The notes: generated by a model from the sequence alone, not told the origin. A stretch of 27,260 nt of DNA from Actinomycetes bacterium (GCA_023432565.1 JAEYUL010000005.1:1-27260); one strand, 5' to 3'; shown: positions 7,238 to 14,458, counted from the stretch's first letter. Translations and numbers: made by a program.

Positions 7238-8196
7238 CGGGCGTCCTCCTCGCTCGGTGCGGTCACGGCGGGCACCCGCTCAGCGGTCCCTGCGACGGTG
7301 GCGTGGTACTCGACCTCGTCCTGGGTGAGGCTCAGGTAGGCGTCCTCGAGCGAGCCGCGCACGGGGGTGAGCTCGTGCAGGGTGAGGCCGGCCGCGGCGG
7401 CGAGCTCGCCCACCTGCTCGGCGGACGAGCCGAAGACCTCGAGCAGCCCGGGCTCGAGGGCCGTGACGGTGACCTCGGGCGCCGCGAGGCGCTCGGCGAG
7501 CTCGGTCGCGTGCGGGCTGCGCACGCGGACGGTCGAGCGGGTGCTGCGCGCGACGATGTCGTTCACGGGGCCGTCGGCGATGATCCGGCCGCGGCCGATC
7601 ACGATGAGGTGGTCGGCCGTGAGCGCCATCTCGCTCATGAGGTGGGACGACAGGAAGATGGTGCGGCCCTGCGACGCGAGGTACTTCACCAGCGTGCGCA
7701 CCCACAGCACGCCCTCGGGGTCGAGCCCGTTGACGGGCTCGTCGAGGATCAGCGTGCGCGGGTCGCCGAGCAGCGCCGCGGCGATGCCGAGACGCTGGCC
7801 CATCCCGAGCGAGAACCCGCCGACGCGACGCTTGGCGACGGACTCGAGGCCCGTCATCTCGATGACCTCGTTGACGCGCTTGTCCGAGATCCCGTGCGTC
7901 GCGGCGAGTGCGCGCAGGTGGTTGCGGGCGCTGCGGCCGGTGTGGACGGCCTTCGCCTCGAGCAGCGCGCCGACCTCGGTCAGCGGCGAGGTGAGCGAGG
8001 CGTACGGCTTGCCGTTGACCGTGACGTGTCCGGAAGTCGGCCGGTCGAGCCCGGTGATCATGCGCATCGTCGTGGACTTGCCGGCCCCGTTGGGACCGAG
8101 GAACCCGGTCACGCGGCCGGGCTCGACGCGGAAGGAGATGGCGTCTACCGCGAGCTTGTCGCCGTAGCGCTTGGACAGCTGCGTTGCCTCGATCAT
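7234..8196 (-). CDS. ABC exporter ATP-binding protein (ABC-2 / drug exporter type)
   Basis: Cytoplasmic ATPase that drives the ABC-2 permease encoded immediately downstream. The 320-residue protein shows Walker A GPNGAGKST (34-42), signature FSLGMGQR (128-135) and Walker B TLILDEP (148-154), followed by a switch histidine in the LSSHLMSEM region. The SLGMGQR signature, in place of LSGGQ, is typical of the actinobacterial DrrA/antibiotic-exporter branch. A C-terminal domain of about 90 residues follows the nucleotide-binding domain, as is common in this branch. The ATG at 8196 has GAAGGA a short distance upstream. TAGTGT at 8234-8239 (minus strand) is a good -10 box and would give a leader of about 30 bases. 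The substrate is unknown. Confidence 0.92.
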   Translation of the reverse strand: MIEATQLSKRYGDKLAVDAISFRVEPGRVTGFLGPNGAGKSTTMRMITGLDRPTSGHVTVNGKPYASLTSPLTEVGALLEAKAVHTGRSARNHLRALAATHGISDKRVNEVIEMTGLESVAKRRVGGFSLGMGQRLGIAAALLGDPRTLILDEPVNGLDPEGVLWVRTLVKYLASQGRTIFLSSHLMSEMALTADHLIVIGRGRIIADGPVNDIVARSTRSTVRVRSPHATELAERLAAPEVTVTALEPGLLEVFGSSAEQVGELAAAAGLTLHELTPVRGSLEDAYLSLTQDEVEYHATVAGTAERVPAVTAPSEEDAR

Positions 8197-8220
8197 CGCG
8201 AAGGGTCCTTCGGTCGCGGA

Positions 8221-8239
8221 CGGGTCGGACCCGACACTA
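8221..8239 (-). promoter_or_regulatory. ABC operon promoter with near-palindrome
   Basis: On the minus strand TAGTGT (8239 down to 8234) fits a -10 element for the ABC-2 operon. The adjoining CGGGTCGGACCCG (8221-8233) is an inverted repeat with a single central base, placed over the likely transcription start. It is a plausible repressor site, perhaps for the neighbouring MarR protein; this is inference from position only. Confidence 0.4.
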
Positions 8240-8412
8240 CGGGCACGCCCTCGCGCCGGTACATCCCGTCCACGGTCGGGTGCGTGGCGGACCTGCAGGC
8301 ACCGGGTCCGCGGGTCCGCGAACGGCGGATCGGGCGGGAACCGGCGCGACGTGCTCTACGTTGGAGGACCAGAGACCGGCGCCGAGGTGGCGCCAGCGAT
8401 CAGGAGGACGAC

Positions 8413-9234
8413 GTGGCCAATCCCGTCTTCAGCAACAGCCCCGTGTTCGGCGACGCCAAGTCGCAGGCCGGCAACCCCCGCGGCGGAGCCGTCTACGCGG
8501 ACTCGCCGGCGACCCACTCGACGATCGACGCGGCGACGCTCGACCAGATGTACGGCGCGCCCGCGGCGACGACCCGTGAGACGGGCCGCCTCACGTACGA
8601 CGACGTGATCATGAAGACCGGCGGCCTGCTCGCGCTGCTCGTCGTGACGGGCGCCGTGACGTGGGTGGCGGCTCCGGGTCTGTGGATCGTCGGTGCGGTC
8701 GTCGGCCTGGTGCTCGGCCTGGTCAACGCGTTCAAGCGCGAGCCCAGCCCGGTGCTGATCACGCTCTACACGGTCGCGCAGGGCGTGTTCCTGGGTGGCA
8801 TCTCGGCGTTCTACGAGGCGAAGTACCCCGGGATCGTGAGCCAGGCCGTGCTCGGCACGGTCGCGGTGGCCGCGGCCGCTCTGTTCGTGTTCAAGTCCGG
8901 CAAGGTGCGCGTCACCCCGAAGTTCACGCGCTGGCTGATCCTCGCGATGGTCGGCTACCTGGTGTTCTCGTTGCTCAACGTCGTGCTGATGCTGCTCAAC
9001 GTGGGTGGCGGCGACTTCGGCCCGCTGCGCAGCGGGCCCGTGGGCATCCTCGTCGGGCTGTTCGCGGTGGGGCTGGCGGCGGCGAGCTTCATCGTCGACT
9101 TCGACGCCATCAAGAAGGGCGTCGAGGCGGGGGCCCCGCGCAAGATGGCGTGGTCGGCCGCGTTCGGTCTCATCGTGACGCTGGTCTGGCTGTACCTCGA
9201 GATCCTGCGAATCCTCGCGATCTTCCGAAACTGA
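8413..9234 (+). CDS. Bax inhibitor-1 / YccA family membrane protein
   Basis: Predicted seven-helix membrane protein of the Bax inhibitor-1/YccA family, 273 residues. Bacterial members include E. coli YccA, which modulates FtsH, and the Bacillus YetJ calcium leak channel; the role in Actinobacteria is not established. The first ~60 residues are hydrophilic (ANPVFSNSPVFGDAK). Hydrophobic helices begin at the IMKTGGLLALLVV block. Family-typical segments are TLYTVAQGVFLGGISAFYE and the C-terminal WLYLEILRILAI. Acidic residues in the last helices (FIVDFDAIKKG and YLEIL) match the proposed proton/calcium-sensing site. I chose the GTG at 8413 because AGGAGG lies at 8402-8407; the much longer open frame upstream is only a GC-rich shadow. 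TACGTT at 8357-8362 may be a -10 box. The gene stands alone. Confidence 0.9.
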   Translation: MANPVFSNSPVFGDAKSQAGNPRGGAVYADSPATHSTIDAATLDQMYGAPAATTRETGRLTYDDVIMKTGGLLALLVVTGAVTWVAAPGLWIVGAVVGLVLGLVNAFKREPSPVLITLYTVAQGVFLGGISAFYEAKYPGIVSQAVLGTVAVAAAALFVFKSGKVRVTPKFTRWLILAMVGYLVFSLLNVVLMLLNVGGGDFGPLRSGPVGILVGLFAVGLAAASFIVDFDAIKKGVEAGAPRKMAWSAAFGLIVTLVWLYLEILRILAIFRN

Positions 9235-9300
9235 CCACGGTCGGCCGGAGCCGGATCCGGCACGCCGTGCGCATCGCCCAGAGCCACCCGTCGACCTCGC

Positions 9301-9306
9301 TAGGGT
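9301..9306 (+). promoter_or_regulatory. -10 box for leaderless CE7 esterase gene
   Basis: TAGGGT fits TAnnnT and ends exactly six bases before the GTG at 9313. No Shine-Dalgarno sequence precedes that codon, so a leaderless transcript is likely. No convincing -35 hexamer is visible. Confidence 0.5.
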
Positions 9307-9312
9307 CGGCGG

Positions 9313-10302
9313 GTGGCTCTCTACGACCTTCCCCTGCCTGAGCTCGAGCGCTACCTGCCCGACCTGGACGAGCCCTCGGACCTCGACGCGTTCTGGTCCC
9401 GCACGCTCGCCGAGGCGCGCCGCCACGAGCCCGTCGTCGACGCGCGCCCGCACGACGCGGGCCTGCGCGTGATCGACGCGACCGACCTGACGTTCGCCGG
9501 CTTCGACGGGCAACCCGTCAAGGCGTGGGTCACCCGCCCCGCGGGCTCGCAGGGCGAGGCGTTGCCGGCTGTGGTCGAGTACATCGGTTACGGCGGCGGT
9601 CGCGGGTTCGCGCACGACCGGCTCGCGTGGGCCGCGGCCGGATACGTGCACCTGGTCATGGACTCGCGCGGCCAGGGCTCGACGTGGGGGACCGGCGCGC
9701 ACACGCCCGACGAGGCGGGCTCGGGCCCCGCAGCGTCCGGCGTCATGACCCGCGGCATCGAGGACCCGCAGCGGTACTACTACCGCCGGCTCATGACGGA
9801 CGCGGTGCGCGCGGTCGACGCCGTGCGCGCCCTGCCGGGCGTCGACCCGCAGCGCGTGGCCGTCACGGGAGGGAGCCAGGGAGGCGCCCTGGCGCTCGCT
9901 GCCGCAGGCCTGTCCGAGGGGCTCGTGGCCGCGATGCCGGACGTGCCGTTCCTGTGCCAGATCCGCCGCGCGGTCGACATCACCGACGGCTTCCCGTACG
10001 GCGAGCTCGTGCAGTACCTGTCGGTGCACCGCGGCGCGCAGGACCGGGTGTTCGGCACGCTGCGGTACTTCGACGCGGTGCACCTGGGGCGGCGCGCGAG
10101 CGCCCCGGCGCTGTTCAGCGTCGCGTTGCGGGACGACATCTGCCCGCCGTCGACCGTGTTCGCGGCGTACAACCACTACGCGGGTCTCGCGCCGCAGCGC
10201 CCGGAGACGGACATCGCGGTCTACCCGTTCAACAAGCACGAGGGCGGGCAGGGGTACCAGCTCGACCGCCAGCTGCGCTGGCTCACCCGCCTGGTGGCCT
10301 GA
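9313..10302 (+). CDS. CE7 family acetyl-xylan esterase / cephalosporin-C deacetylase
   Basis: CE7 alpha/beta-hydrolases remove acetyl groups from xylo-oligosaccharides and also from cephalosporin C; they are usually cytoplasmic hexamers of about 320 residues, and this one has 329. The family motifs are present: SRGQGSTW (118-125), nucleophile elbow GGSQGG with Ser188, an acidic block LRDDICPPST with the catalytic aspartate at 274 or 275, and KHEGG with His309. The start PLPELERYLP is also typical. There is no signal peptide, so it would act on imported acetylated oligosaccharides. Together with the nearby beta-glucosidase and alditol oxidase it fits hemicellulose use, though the three are not in one operon. 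The 3' end lies in a small tandem repeat shared with the convergent oxidase gene. Confidence 0.92.
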   Translation: MALYDLPLPELERYLPDLDEPSDLDAFWSRTLAEARRHEPVVDARPHDAGLRVIDATDLTFAGFDGQPVKAWVTRPAGSQGEALPAVVEYIGYGGGRGFAHDRLAWAAAGYVHLVMDSRGQGSTWGTGAHTPDEAGSGPAASGVMTRGIEDPQRYYYRRLMTDAVRAVDAVRALPGVDPQRVAVTGGSQGGALALAAAGLSEGLVAAMPDVPFLCQIRRAVDITDGFPYGELVQYLSVHRGAQDRVFGTLRYFDAVHLGRRASAPALFSVALRDDICPPSTVFAAYNHYAGLAPQRPETDIAVYPFNKHEGGQGYQLDRQLRWLTRLVA

Positions 10303-10361
10303 CCCCGCCTGGTGGACTGACCCGCCTGGTGGACTGACCTCGGCGGCGGTCAGTCCACCAG
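10286..10361. repeat. Three-copy 17-bp repeat and convergent-gene terminator hairpin
   Basis: CCCGCCTGGTGG(C/A)CTGA occurs three times in tandem (starting at 10286, 10304 and 10321). The first copy holds the last codons of the CE7 esterase. The third copy pairs with the complementary end of the alditol oxidase gene: CTGGTGGACTGACC (10326-10339) and its perfect 14-base complement (10348-10361) with an eight-base loop. The hairpin includes the oxidase stop codon and should end transcription from both sides. Confidence 0.75.
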
Positions 10362-11633
10362 CCCGATCCGGCGCACGAAGTCGTTGGCGAAGACGCCGGC
10401 CGGGTCCCGCCGCGCGATCAGGGCACGCGCGTCGTCCCACCGGGGATACAGGTCGGCGAGTCGGCGGTCGCGGTCGGCGAACAGCTTGCCCCAGTGCGGT
10501 CGCGCCTGCAGCGGCGCGAGCGCGTCCTCGAGCACGGGCAGGACCTGCTCGACCTCGTCCCGCCACGGCTTCCACGTGAAGTGCAGACCCACGTGCGGCC
10601 CGCCGTGCGCGGTCGACAGCCACAGGTCGTCGCCCGCGATCGTGCGCACCTCCGAGATCTGCAGCAGCGGCGCCACCTGGTCCGCCAGGGCGCGCAGCGC
10701 GACGAGCGCCTCGACGGCGCGCGCCCGCGGCACCAGGTACTCGGTCTGCAGCTCGGCGCCGGCCGACGGCGTGAACTCGAGCCGGAAGTGCGGCAGGCGC
10801 TCGTGCCACGGGCCCACGACGCCGCCCTGCTGCGTGCACGCGGCGGGGTCGACGCCGGGGACGGGGTGCACCGGCCCGGGCGCGGGCCGGGCACCGGCGA
10901 GCTCGGTGCCGGCCTGCGGCGGCGACCACGACGCGGCGTCCAGCACCCGGTGCTTGCGCCACACCTGGCCGACCGCGTCGCCACGCCAGTCCGTGAAGAG
11001 GCTGACCGAGTACGCCGACCCCATGAGCTCGTCGAACCGTTCGAGGGCGACGTCCCACGGCAGGTCGAGCCAGACCTCCTGGGCCACGTCGTACGTCGGC
11101 TCGACGGCCAGGCTCACGCGCGTGACGACCCCGAGCGCGCCGAGCGCGACGACGGAGCCCGCGAGCTCGTCGTCGTCCGGCCCCAGCTGCCGCACCTGCC
11201 CGCCCGCGCCGACGATCTCCAGCCCGCGCACCGCGGCAGCGAGGTTGACCGCCGAGTCCCCCGACCCGTGCGTCGCGGTGGCGACGGTCCCGGCGACGGC
11301 GATGTGCGGCAGGGACGCCATCGTGTGCAGGGCCCAGCCGGCCGCGTGCAGGTCCTGCGCGAGCTCGCCGTAGCGCACGCCGGCACCGACCGTCACGGTC
11401 GCACCGAGCGTGCCCGCGCCGTCGTCGTCGTGGATCTCGAGCGGGACCTGCAGCCGGTCGAGCGCGACGAGCGTGCCGGGGCCGTCCGCGAGGTCGTGGA
11501 ACGAGTGCCGCGACCCGATCGCGCGCACGTGCTGGGCCTGCGCGACGACGCGCGCGACCTCCTCGACGCTCGTCGGCCGCACGAGCGGCCCTCCGCGGAA
11601 CGTGTGGCTGGCGGCCCAGGTGGTCAGGGTCAT
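10350..11633 (-). CDS. FAD-dependent alditol oxidase (AldO / xylitol oxidase-like)
   Basis: Member of the vanillyl-alcohol oxidase flavoprotein family, 427 residues, close in layout to Streptomyces alditol oxidase (418 residues), which oxidises xylitol and sorbitol at C1 with oxygen to the aldose and hydrogen peroxide. The motif IGSRHSFHD contains His43, expected to carry FAD covalently. Further matches to the AldO active site are Ser107 (TMASLPHI), Glu328 and Arg330 (ISEVRTIAGD) and Lys383 (HWGKLF). The glycine-rich GTVATATHGSG loop binds the cofactor. There is no export signal. Residues about 235-275 are an Ala/Pro-rich insertion with no motif I know. It follows the CPBP-like gene by ten bases, with GAGGA overlapping that gene's end, so the two are probably one operon. 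L-gulonolactone or arabinonolactone oxidation is a less likely alternative. Confidence 0.88.
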   Translation of the reverse strand: MTLTTWAASHTFRGGPLVRPTSVEEVARVVAQAQHVRAIGSRHSFHDLADGPGTLVALDRLQVPLEIHDDDGAGTLGATVTVGAGVRYGELAQDLHAAGWALHTMASLPHIAVAGTVATATHGSGDSAVNLAAAVRGLEIVGAGGQVRQLGPDDDELAGSVVALGALGVVTRVSLAVEPTYDVAQEVWLDLPWDVALERFDELMGSAYSVSLFTDWRGDAVGQVWRKHRVLDAASWSPPQAGTELAGARPAPGPVHPVPGVDPAACTQQGGVVGPWHERLPHFRLEFTPSAGAELQTEYLVPRARAVEALVALRALADQVAPLLQISEVRTIAGDDLWLSTAHGGPHVGLHFTWKPWRDEVEQVLPVLEDALAPLQARPHWGKLFADRDRRLADLYPRWDDARALIARRDPAGVFANDFVRRIGLVD

Positions 11634-11643
11634 GCGGGTCCTC

Positions 11644-12498
11644 TCAGCGCGGGGCGGTGACGAACACGTCGAACAGGTGCGGCGAGTGCGCGTGCACCAG
11701 CACCATGAACACGATGGCGTCGAAGAGCAGGTGCACGACGAGCACGTAGGTCAGCGACTTCGTGCGGCTGAACGTCCAGCCTTGCACGAGCGCGAACGGG
11801 ATCGTCAGCAGCGGCCCCCACGACCGGTAGCCGAGCTCCCAGAGGAACGAGACGAACACGGCCGTCTGCAGCACGTTCGCGAGAGCGACCGGGAAGTGCC
11901 GGCGCAGCAGCGCGAACACCGTGCAGATGAAGAACAGCTCGTCCCACGTGCCGACCGCGTTGACGCCGACGAACAGTCGCGCGATCTCGTCGGGCGCCAC
12001 GACGGTCGGCCAGTTCTGGTACGCGCCGGAGGACAGGAAGTAGTACGGCAGCACCAGGTACCCGGCTGCGACGACGACGACGAGGTACCCCCACTGGAAC
12101 CGGGTCCACGGCTGGCCGGTGCGCCACGGGAAGCGGATGACGTCGTCGCCGAACACGTGCCGGGACAGCACGTACGGGACGACCACGGCGAGCGAGAGCG
12201 CCACGGCGAACCGCACGATCGCGGCGTCGGACAGGTCCGCGGCCAGCGGGATGCTGCTCACGATCGCCATGCCGACGGCCACGGCCAGCAGGTCGCGGCC
12301 GAGGACACGGTCGAGGACGAGCCCGAGGGCCACGCCGAGGGCCAGCGGCACGTAGGCCAGGGGGCGGACGTGCACCGCGAACAGCAGGATCGCGGACCCG
12401 CACACCAGCGCGGCAGCGAGCAGCCGGACGGCGCTGTGCACGGCGGGCCGGGCGGGCACGTCGGTGGCGTCAGGCGAGGTCAGGCGGTGCTCGGTCAC
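11644..12498 (-). CDS. CPBP-family-like membrane protein (degenerate protease motif)
   Basis: Polytopic membrane protein of 284 residues with roughly eight hydrophobic segments. The C-terminal part resembles CPBP/Abi intramembrane proteases: TWDELFFICTVFALLRRHFP corresponds to the EExxxR motif region, VFVSFLWELG to the second motif, and HLLFD (His256, Asp260) to the third (HxxxD/N). The first motif reads Asp186-Glu187 and lacks the arginine at the expected spacing, so protease activity is doubtful. The GTG at 12498 has CAGGGT exactly six bases upstream, the same arrangement as other probable leaderless genes here. It precedes the alditol oxidase by ten bases; a functional link between the two is not obvious. 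Confidence 0.72.
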   Translation of the reverse strand: MTEHRLTSPDATDVPARPAVHSAVRLLAAALVCGSAILLFAVHVRPLAYVPLALGVALGLVLDRVLGRDLLAVAVGMAIVSSIPLAADLSDAAIVRFAVALSLAVVVPYVLSRHVFGDDVIRFPWRTGQPWTRFQWGYLVVVVAAGYLVLPYYFLSSGAYQNWPTVVAPDEIARLFVGVNAVGTWDELFFICTVFALLRRHFPVALANVLQTAVFVSFLWELGYRSWGPLLTIPFALVQGWTFSRTKSLTYVLVVHLLFDAIVFMVLVHAHSPHLFDVFVTAPR

Positions 12499-12663
12499 GC
12501 GCCCACCCTGCCAGGCGTCGTGCCCGGCTTCTCGTCGGGGACCCCGCGTGCCGGGCGCGGTGCTGCGTCACGGTCGGCCGGGATGCGACGCGTGTGGGCT
12601 CGGTGGGGCACGATGGGCGCGCGCGTTCGTCGTGGGCGCGCCGTCAATCGAGGGAGTTCTCCG

Positions 12664-13071
12664 ATGTCTGCAGCTCTGCCCGAGGTCTCGGGTTCGTTCG
12701 GCGAGAAGCCCACGCTCGCCTTCCCCGACACCGCCCCGCCCGCCGAGCTCGAGGTGCTCGTCCTGAGCCGCGGCGACGGCGAGCTGGTCGAGGCCGGCGA
12801 CGACATCGAGGTCCACTACCTCGGCCAGTCGTGGCAGGGCGGCGTGTTCGACAACTCCTACGACCGTCGCTCGTCGATCAGCTTCCCGATCGGTGTGGGC
12901 GCGGTCATCGCGGGCTGGGACGAGGGCCTCGTCGGTCAGCAGGTCGGCAGCCGCGTGCTCCTGTCGATCCCGTCGCACCTCGGCTACGGCGACCGTGGCG
13001 TCCCGCAGGCCGGCATCAAGGGCGGCGACACGCTCGTGTTCGTCGTCGACATCGTGGGGACCTCGCGCTGA
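12664..13071 (+). CDS. FKBP-type peptidyl-prolyl cis-trans isomerase
   Basis: Small cytoplasmic FKBP that isomerises X-Pro peptide bonds, 135 residues. The FKBP core starts near residue 38 after a short Pro/Ala-rich lead. Signature segments are VHYLGQSWQGGVFDNSYDR (50-68), VIAGWDEGLVGQ (81-92, with the pocket tryptophan at 85) and SIPSHLGYGDRG (101-112); the closing strand is GDTLVFVVDIVG. All active-site aromatics expected from the family are present. The ATG at 12664 has GAGGGAG seven bases upstream. The stop codon overlaps the start of the SelW-like gene (CTGA), suggesting translational coupling. No signal peptide or lipobox is present, unlike many actinobacterial FKBPs, which are lipoproteins. 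Confidence 0.93.
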   Translation: MSAALPEVSGSFGEKPTLAFPDTAPPAELEVLVLSRGDGELVEAGDDIEVHYLGQSWQGGVFDNSYDRRSSISFPIGVGAVIAGWDEGLVGQQVGSRVLLSIPSHLGYGDRGVPQAGIKGGDTLVFVVDIVGTSR

Positions 13072-13409
13072 GTCGCGTCACCCTCATCTACTGCACGCAG
13101 TGCCGTTGGCTGCTGCGTGCGGCGTGGTACGCCCAGGAGCTGTTGACGACCTTCCACCGCGAGGTGGACGAGGTCGCGCTGAGGCCCGGGACCGGGGGTG
13201 TGTTCGTCGTCGAGGTGCAGGCCTCAGCGCCCGACGAGCACGCCCCGGCCCCGGCGCCCGTGGTGCTGTGGGACCGCGCCCGGGACGGCGGATTCCCGGA
13301 GATCACGGAGCTCAAGCGCCGCGTGCGGGACGTGATCGCGCCGGGCAAGCCCCTCGGGCACAGCGACGCCCTCGGCTCAGCGCCGGGCGAGGCTGCGGCC
13401 CACGCGTGA
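13068..13409 (+). CDS. SelT/SelW/SelH (Rdx) family thioredoxin-like protein, probable CTG start
   Basis: Rdx proteins have a thioredoxin-like fold with a CxxC or CxxU redox site near the N-terminus. Here the site is YCTQCRWLLRAAWYAQEL (Cys9, Cys12), followed by a GGVFVVEV strand and the family ending LWDRARDGGFPEITELKRRVRD. Both cysteines are encoded by TGC, so it is not a selenoprotein. No ATG, GTG or TTG lies in frame close to the CxxC motif. CTG at 13068 overlaps the FKBP stop (CTGA) and has GGGGA seven bases upstream, giving a 113-residue product aligned with the usual M-x-R-V start. Translation is therefore probably coupled to FKBP from a rare CTG. The last ~20 residues are low-complexity. 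Substrate unknown. Confidence 0.8.
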   Translation: MSRVTLIYCTQCRWLLRAAWYAQELLTTFHREVDEVALRPGTGGVFVVEVQASAPDEHAPAPAPVVLWDRARDGGFPEITELKRRVRDVIAPGKPLGHSDALGSAPGEAAAHA

Positions 13410-13498
13410 CCCGGAGCACGGCCTGACCAGGCGCGACGTGCGCGGTGGTGCGCCCGGCGCGATCTGGACTGCAGTCCGACCCCCCGTGGACGCGTGCT

Positions 13499-13526
13499 TC
13501 ACGCAGTTCGTCCCGATGCGTACTGT
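13499..13526 (+). promoter_or_regulatory. Orphan promoter in the SelW-like/msrA gap
   Basis: TTCACG (13499-13504), a 16-base spacer and TACTGT (13521-13526) resemble a housekeeping sigma promoter. It points into a gap between two convergent genes with no open reading frame ahead, so its product would be a non-coding RNA starting near 13532. Confidence 0.45.
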
Positions 13527-13531
13527 CGTGC

Positions 13532-13666
13532 CTGGCCGACCGGAGGCCGGTGCACGGTGCCGTGCACCACGGTCGACGGATGGCCCTCGTCGCAGCGCGG
13601 GTTCAGGGGGAACCCCGCGCGCGCCGCGGGTGGGCGGTGTCCCGGGGGAGACGGCACCGCCCACCC
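13532..13666 (+). ncRNA. Candidate small RNA, about 135 nt
   Basis: This non-coding stretch lies between the ends of the SelW-like gene and msrA. Three inverted repeats follow the orphan promoter. GGTGCACGG-TG-CCGTGCACC is at 13549-13568. A 10-bp stem with one bulge (GCGCGGGTTC and its complement, 13595-13620) carries the apical loop AGGGG. Last is the 12-bp terminator-like stem at 13628-13666, with a loop containing GGGGGAGA. The last two hairpins thus share a G-rich apical loop ending in GGA. Promoter, structured body and terminator make a compact RNA unit, but each element could also serve a neighbour: the final stem must also end msrA. I do not recognise a known RNA family. Confidence 0.4.
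13628..13666. terminator. Terminator hairpin downstream of msrA
   Basis: GGGTGGGCGGTG and its complement CACCGCCCACCC form a perfect 12-bp stem around a 15-base loop. It lies 14 bases past the msrA stop on the minus strand and can also end plus-strand transcripts. Confidence 0.75.
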
Positions 13667-13679
13667 GTAGGTCGATCCG

Positions 13680-14333
13680 CTACGCGCAGGACACGCCCGT
13701 GGAGTGCACCGGGCAGTAGCCGTTCGGGTTCTTGACCAGATACTGCTGGTGGTAGCCCTCGGCGTAGTAGAAGCGGCCCGCCTCGTCGGCCGGCCGGATC
13801 TCGGTCGTGATGTCGCCGTACCCGGCGCGCGCCAGGCGCGGGGCGAACAGGTCACGCGTACGTGCCGCGGCCCGCGCCTGCTCGGGCGTCGTCGTGAAGA
13901 TCGCCGAACGGTACTGCGTGCCGACGTCGTTGCCCTGGCGGAAGCCCTGGGTCGGGTCGTGCGCCTCCCAGAACCGACGCAACAGCTCCTCGTGGGACAC
14001 CACGTCGGGGTCGTAGGCGACCAGGACCGTCTCGGTGTGCCCGGTCAGGCCCGTGCACACCTCCTCGTACGTCGGGAACGGCGTGAAGCCGCCCTGGTAG
14101 CCGACGGCCGTGGTGACGACGCCCGGCACCTGCCACAGCTCCTTCTCGGCGCCCCAGAAGCAGCCGAGCGCGAGCGAGATCGTGGCGGTGCCCTCGGGCC
14201 AGGGGCCGGCGAGCGGGGTGCCCAGGACCACGTGCGTCGTGGGCACCTCGTAGGCGTAGCCGTCGCGGCCGGGCAGCGCGCGCTCCGGCTCGACCATCGT
14301 GGACCGCAACGCCGAACCGAACAGCCAGCTCAT
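13680..14333 (-). CDS. msrA: Peptide-methionine (S)-S-oxide reductase MsrA
   Basis: MsrA reduces the S-epimer of methionine sulfoxide in proteins and free methionine, using thioredoxin. The 217-residue protein has the catalytic motif ALGCFWGAEK with Cys58, the substrate-binding block VGYQGG, and the family segments HTETVLVAYDP, FWEAHDPTQ and GTQYRSAIF. Resolving cysteines sit near the C-terminus in NGYCPVHSTGVSC (Cys207 and Cys216), as in three-cysteine enzymes such as E. coli MsrA. The ~40-residue N-terminal extension with FGSALRSTMVEPERALPGR is typical of the E. coli-like long form. The ATG at 14333 has AAGGAG six bases upstream. It is divergent from the AI-2E family gene and appears monocistronic, with a strong hairpin after the stop. 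Confidence 0.95.
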   Translation of the reverse strand: MSWLFGSALRSTMVEPERALPGRDGYAYEVPTTHVVLGTPLAGPWPEGTATISLALGCFWGAEKELWQVPGVVTTAVGYQGGFTPFPTYEEVCTGLTGHTETVLVAYDPDVVSHEELLRRFWEAHDPTQGFRQGNDVGTQYRSAIFTTTPEQARAAARTRDLFAPRLARAGYGDITTEIRPADEAGRFYYAEGYHQQYLVKNPNGYCPVHSTGVSCA

Positions 14334-14446
14334 GGGGGACTCCTTCCGGGGGGTGTGCGTGCCTCGCGCGCCGTGCGCGGCGCGGGCGCACCCGCCCGGC
14401 TGCCACAACCGTGCGGGCCTCCCCGGTGTTCCTGGGGGCTGCGCCG

Positions 14447-14452
14447 TAGCCT
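14447..14452 (+). promoter_or_regulatory. -10 box for leaderless AI-2E family gene
   Basis: TAGCCT fits TAnnnT and ends six bases before the GTG at 14459. No Shine-Dalgarno is present, pointing to a leaderless transcript that would cover the transporter and ilvA. Confidence 0.5.
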
Positions 14453-14458
14453 GAGCAC

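Noticed and set aside
8356..11058. A 900-codon minus-strand open frame across the Bax-inhibitor and esterase genes
   Set aside because: It overlaps two well-supported plus-strand genes and the 3' part of the alditol oxidase in another frame. Its product is low-complexity and matches no family I know.
13091..13115. Selenocysteine site in the SelW-like protein
   Set aside because: Both positions of the CxxC motif are TGC codons, not TGA, and no SECIS-like hairpin is needed.
13595..13666. 6C RNA on the minus strand
   Set aside because: The two hairpins do present C-rich loops, but with five cytosines, and no minus-strand promoter is visible; the region directly follows msrA and one stem is better explained as its terminator.
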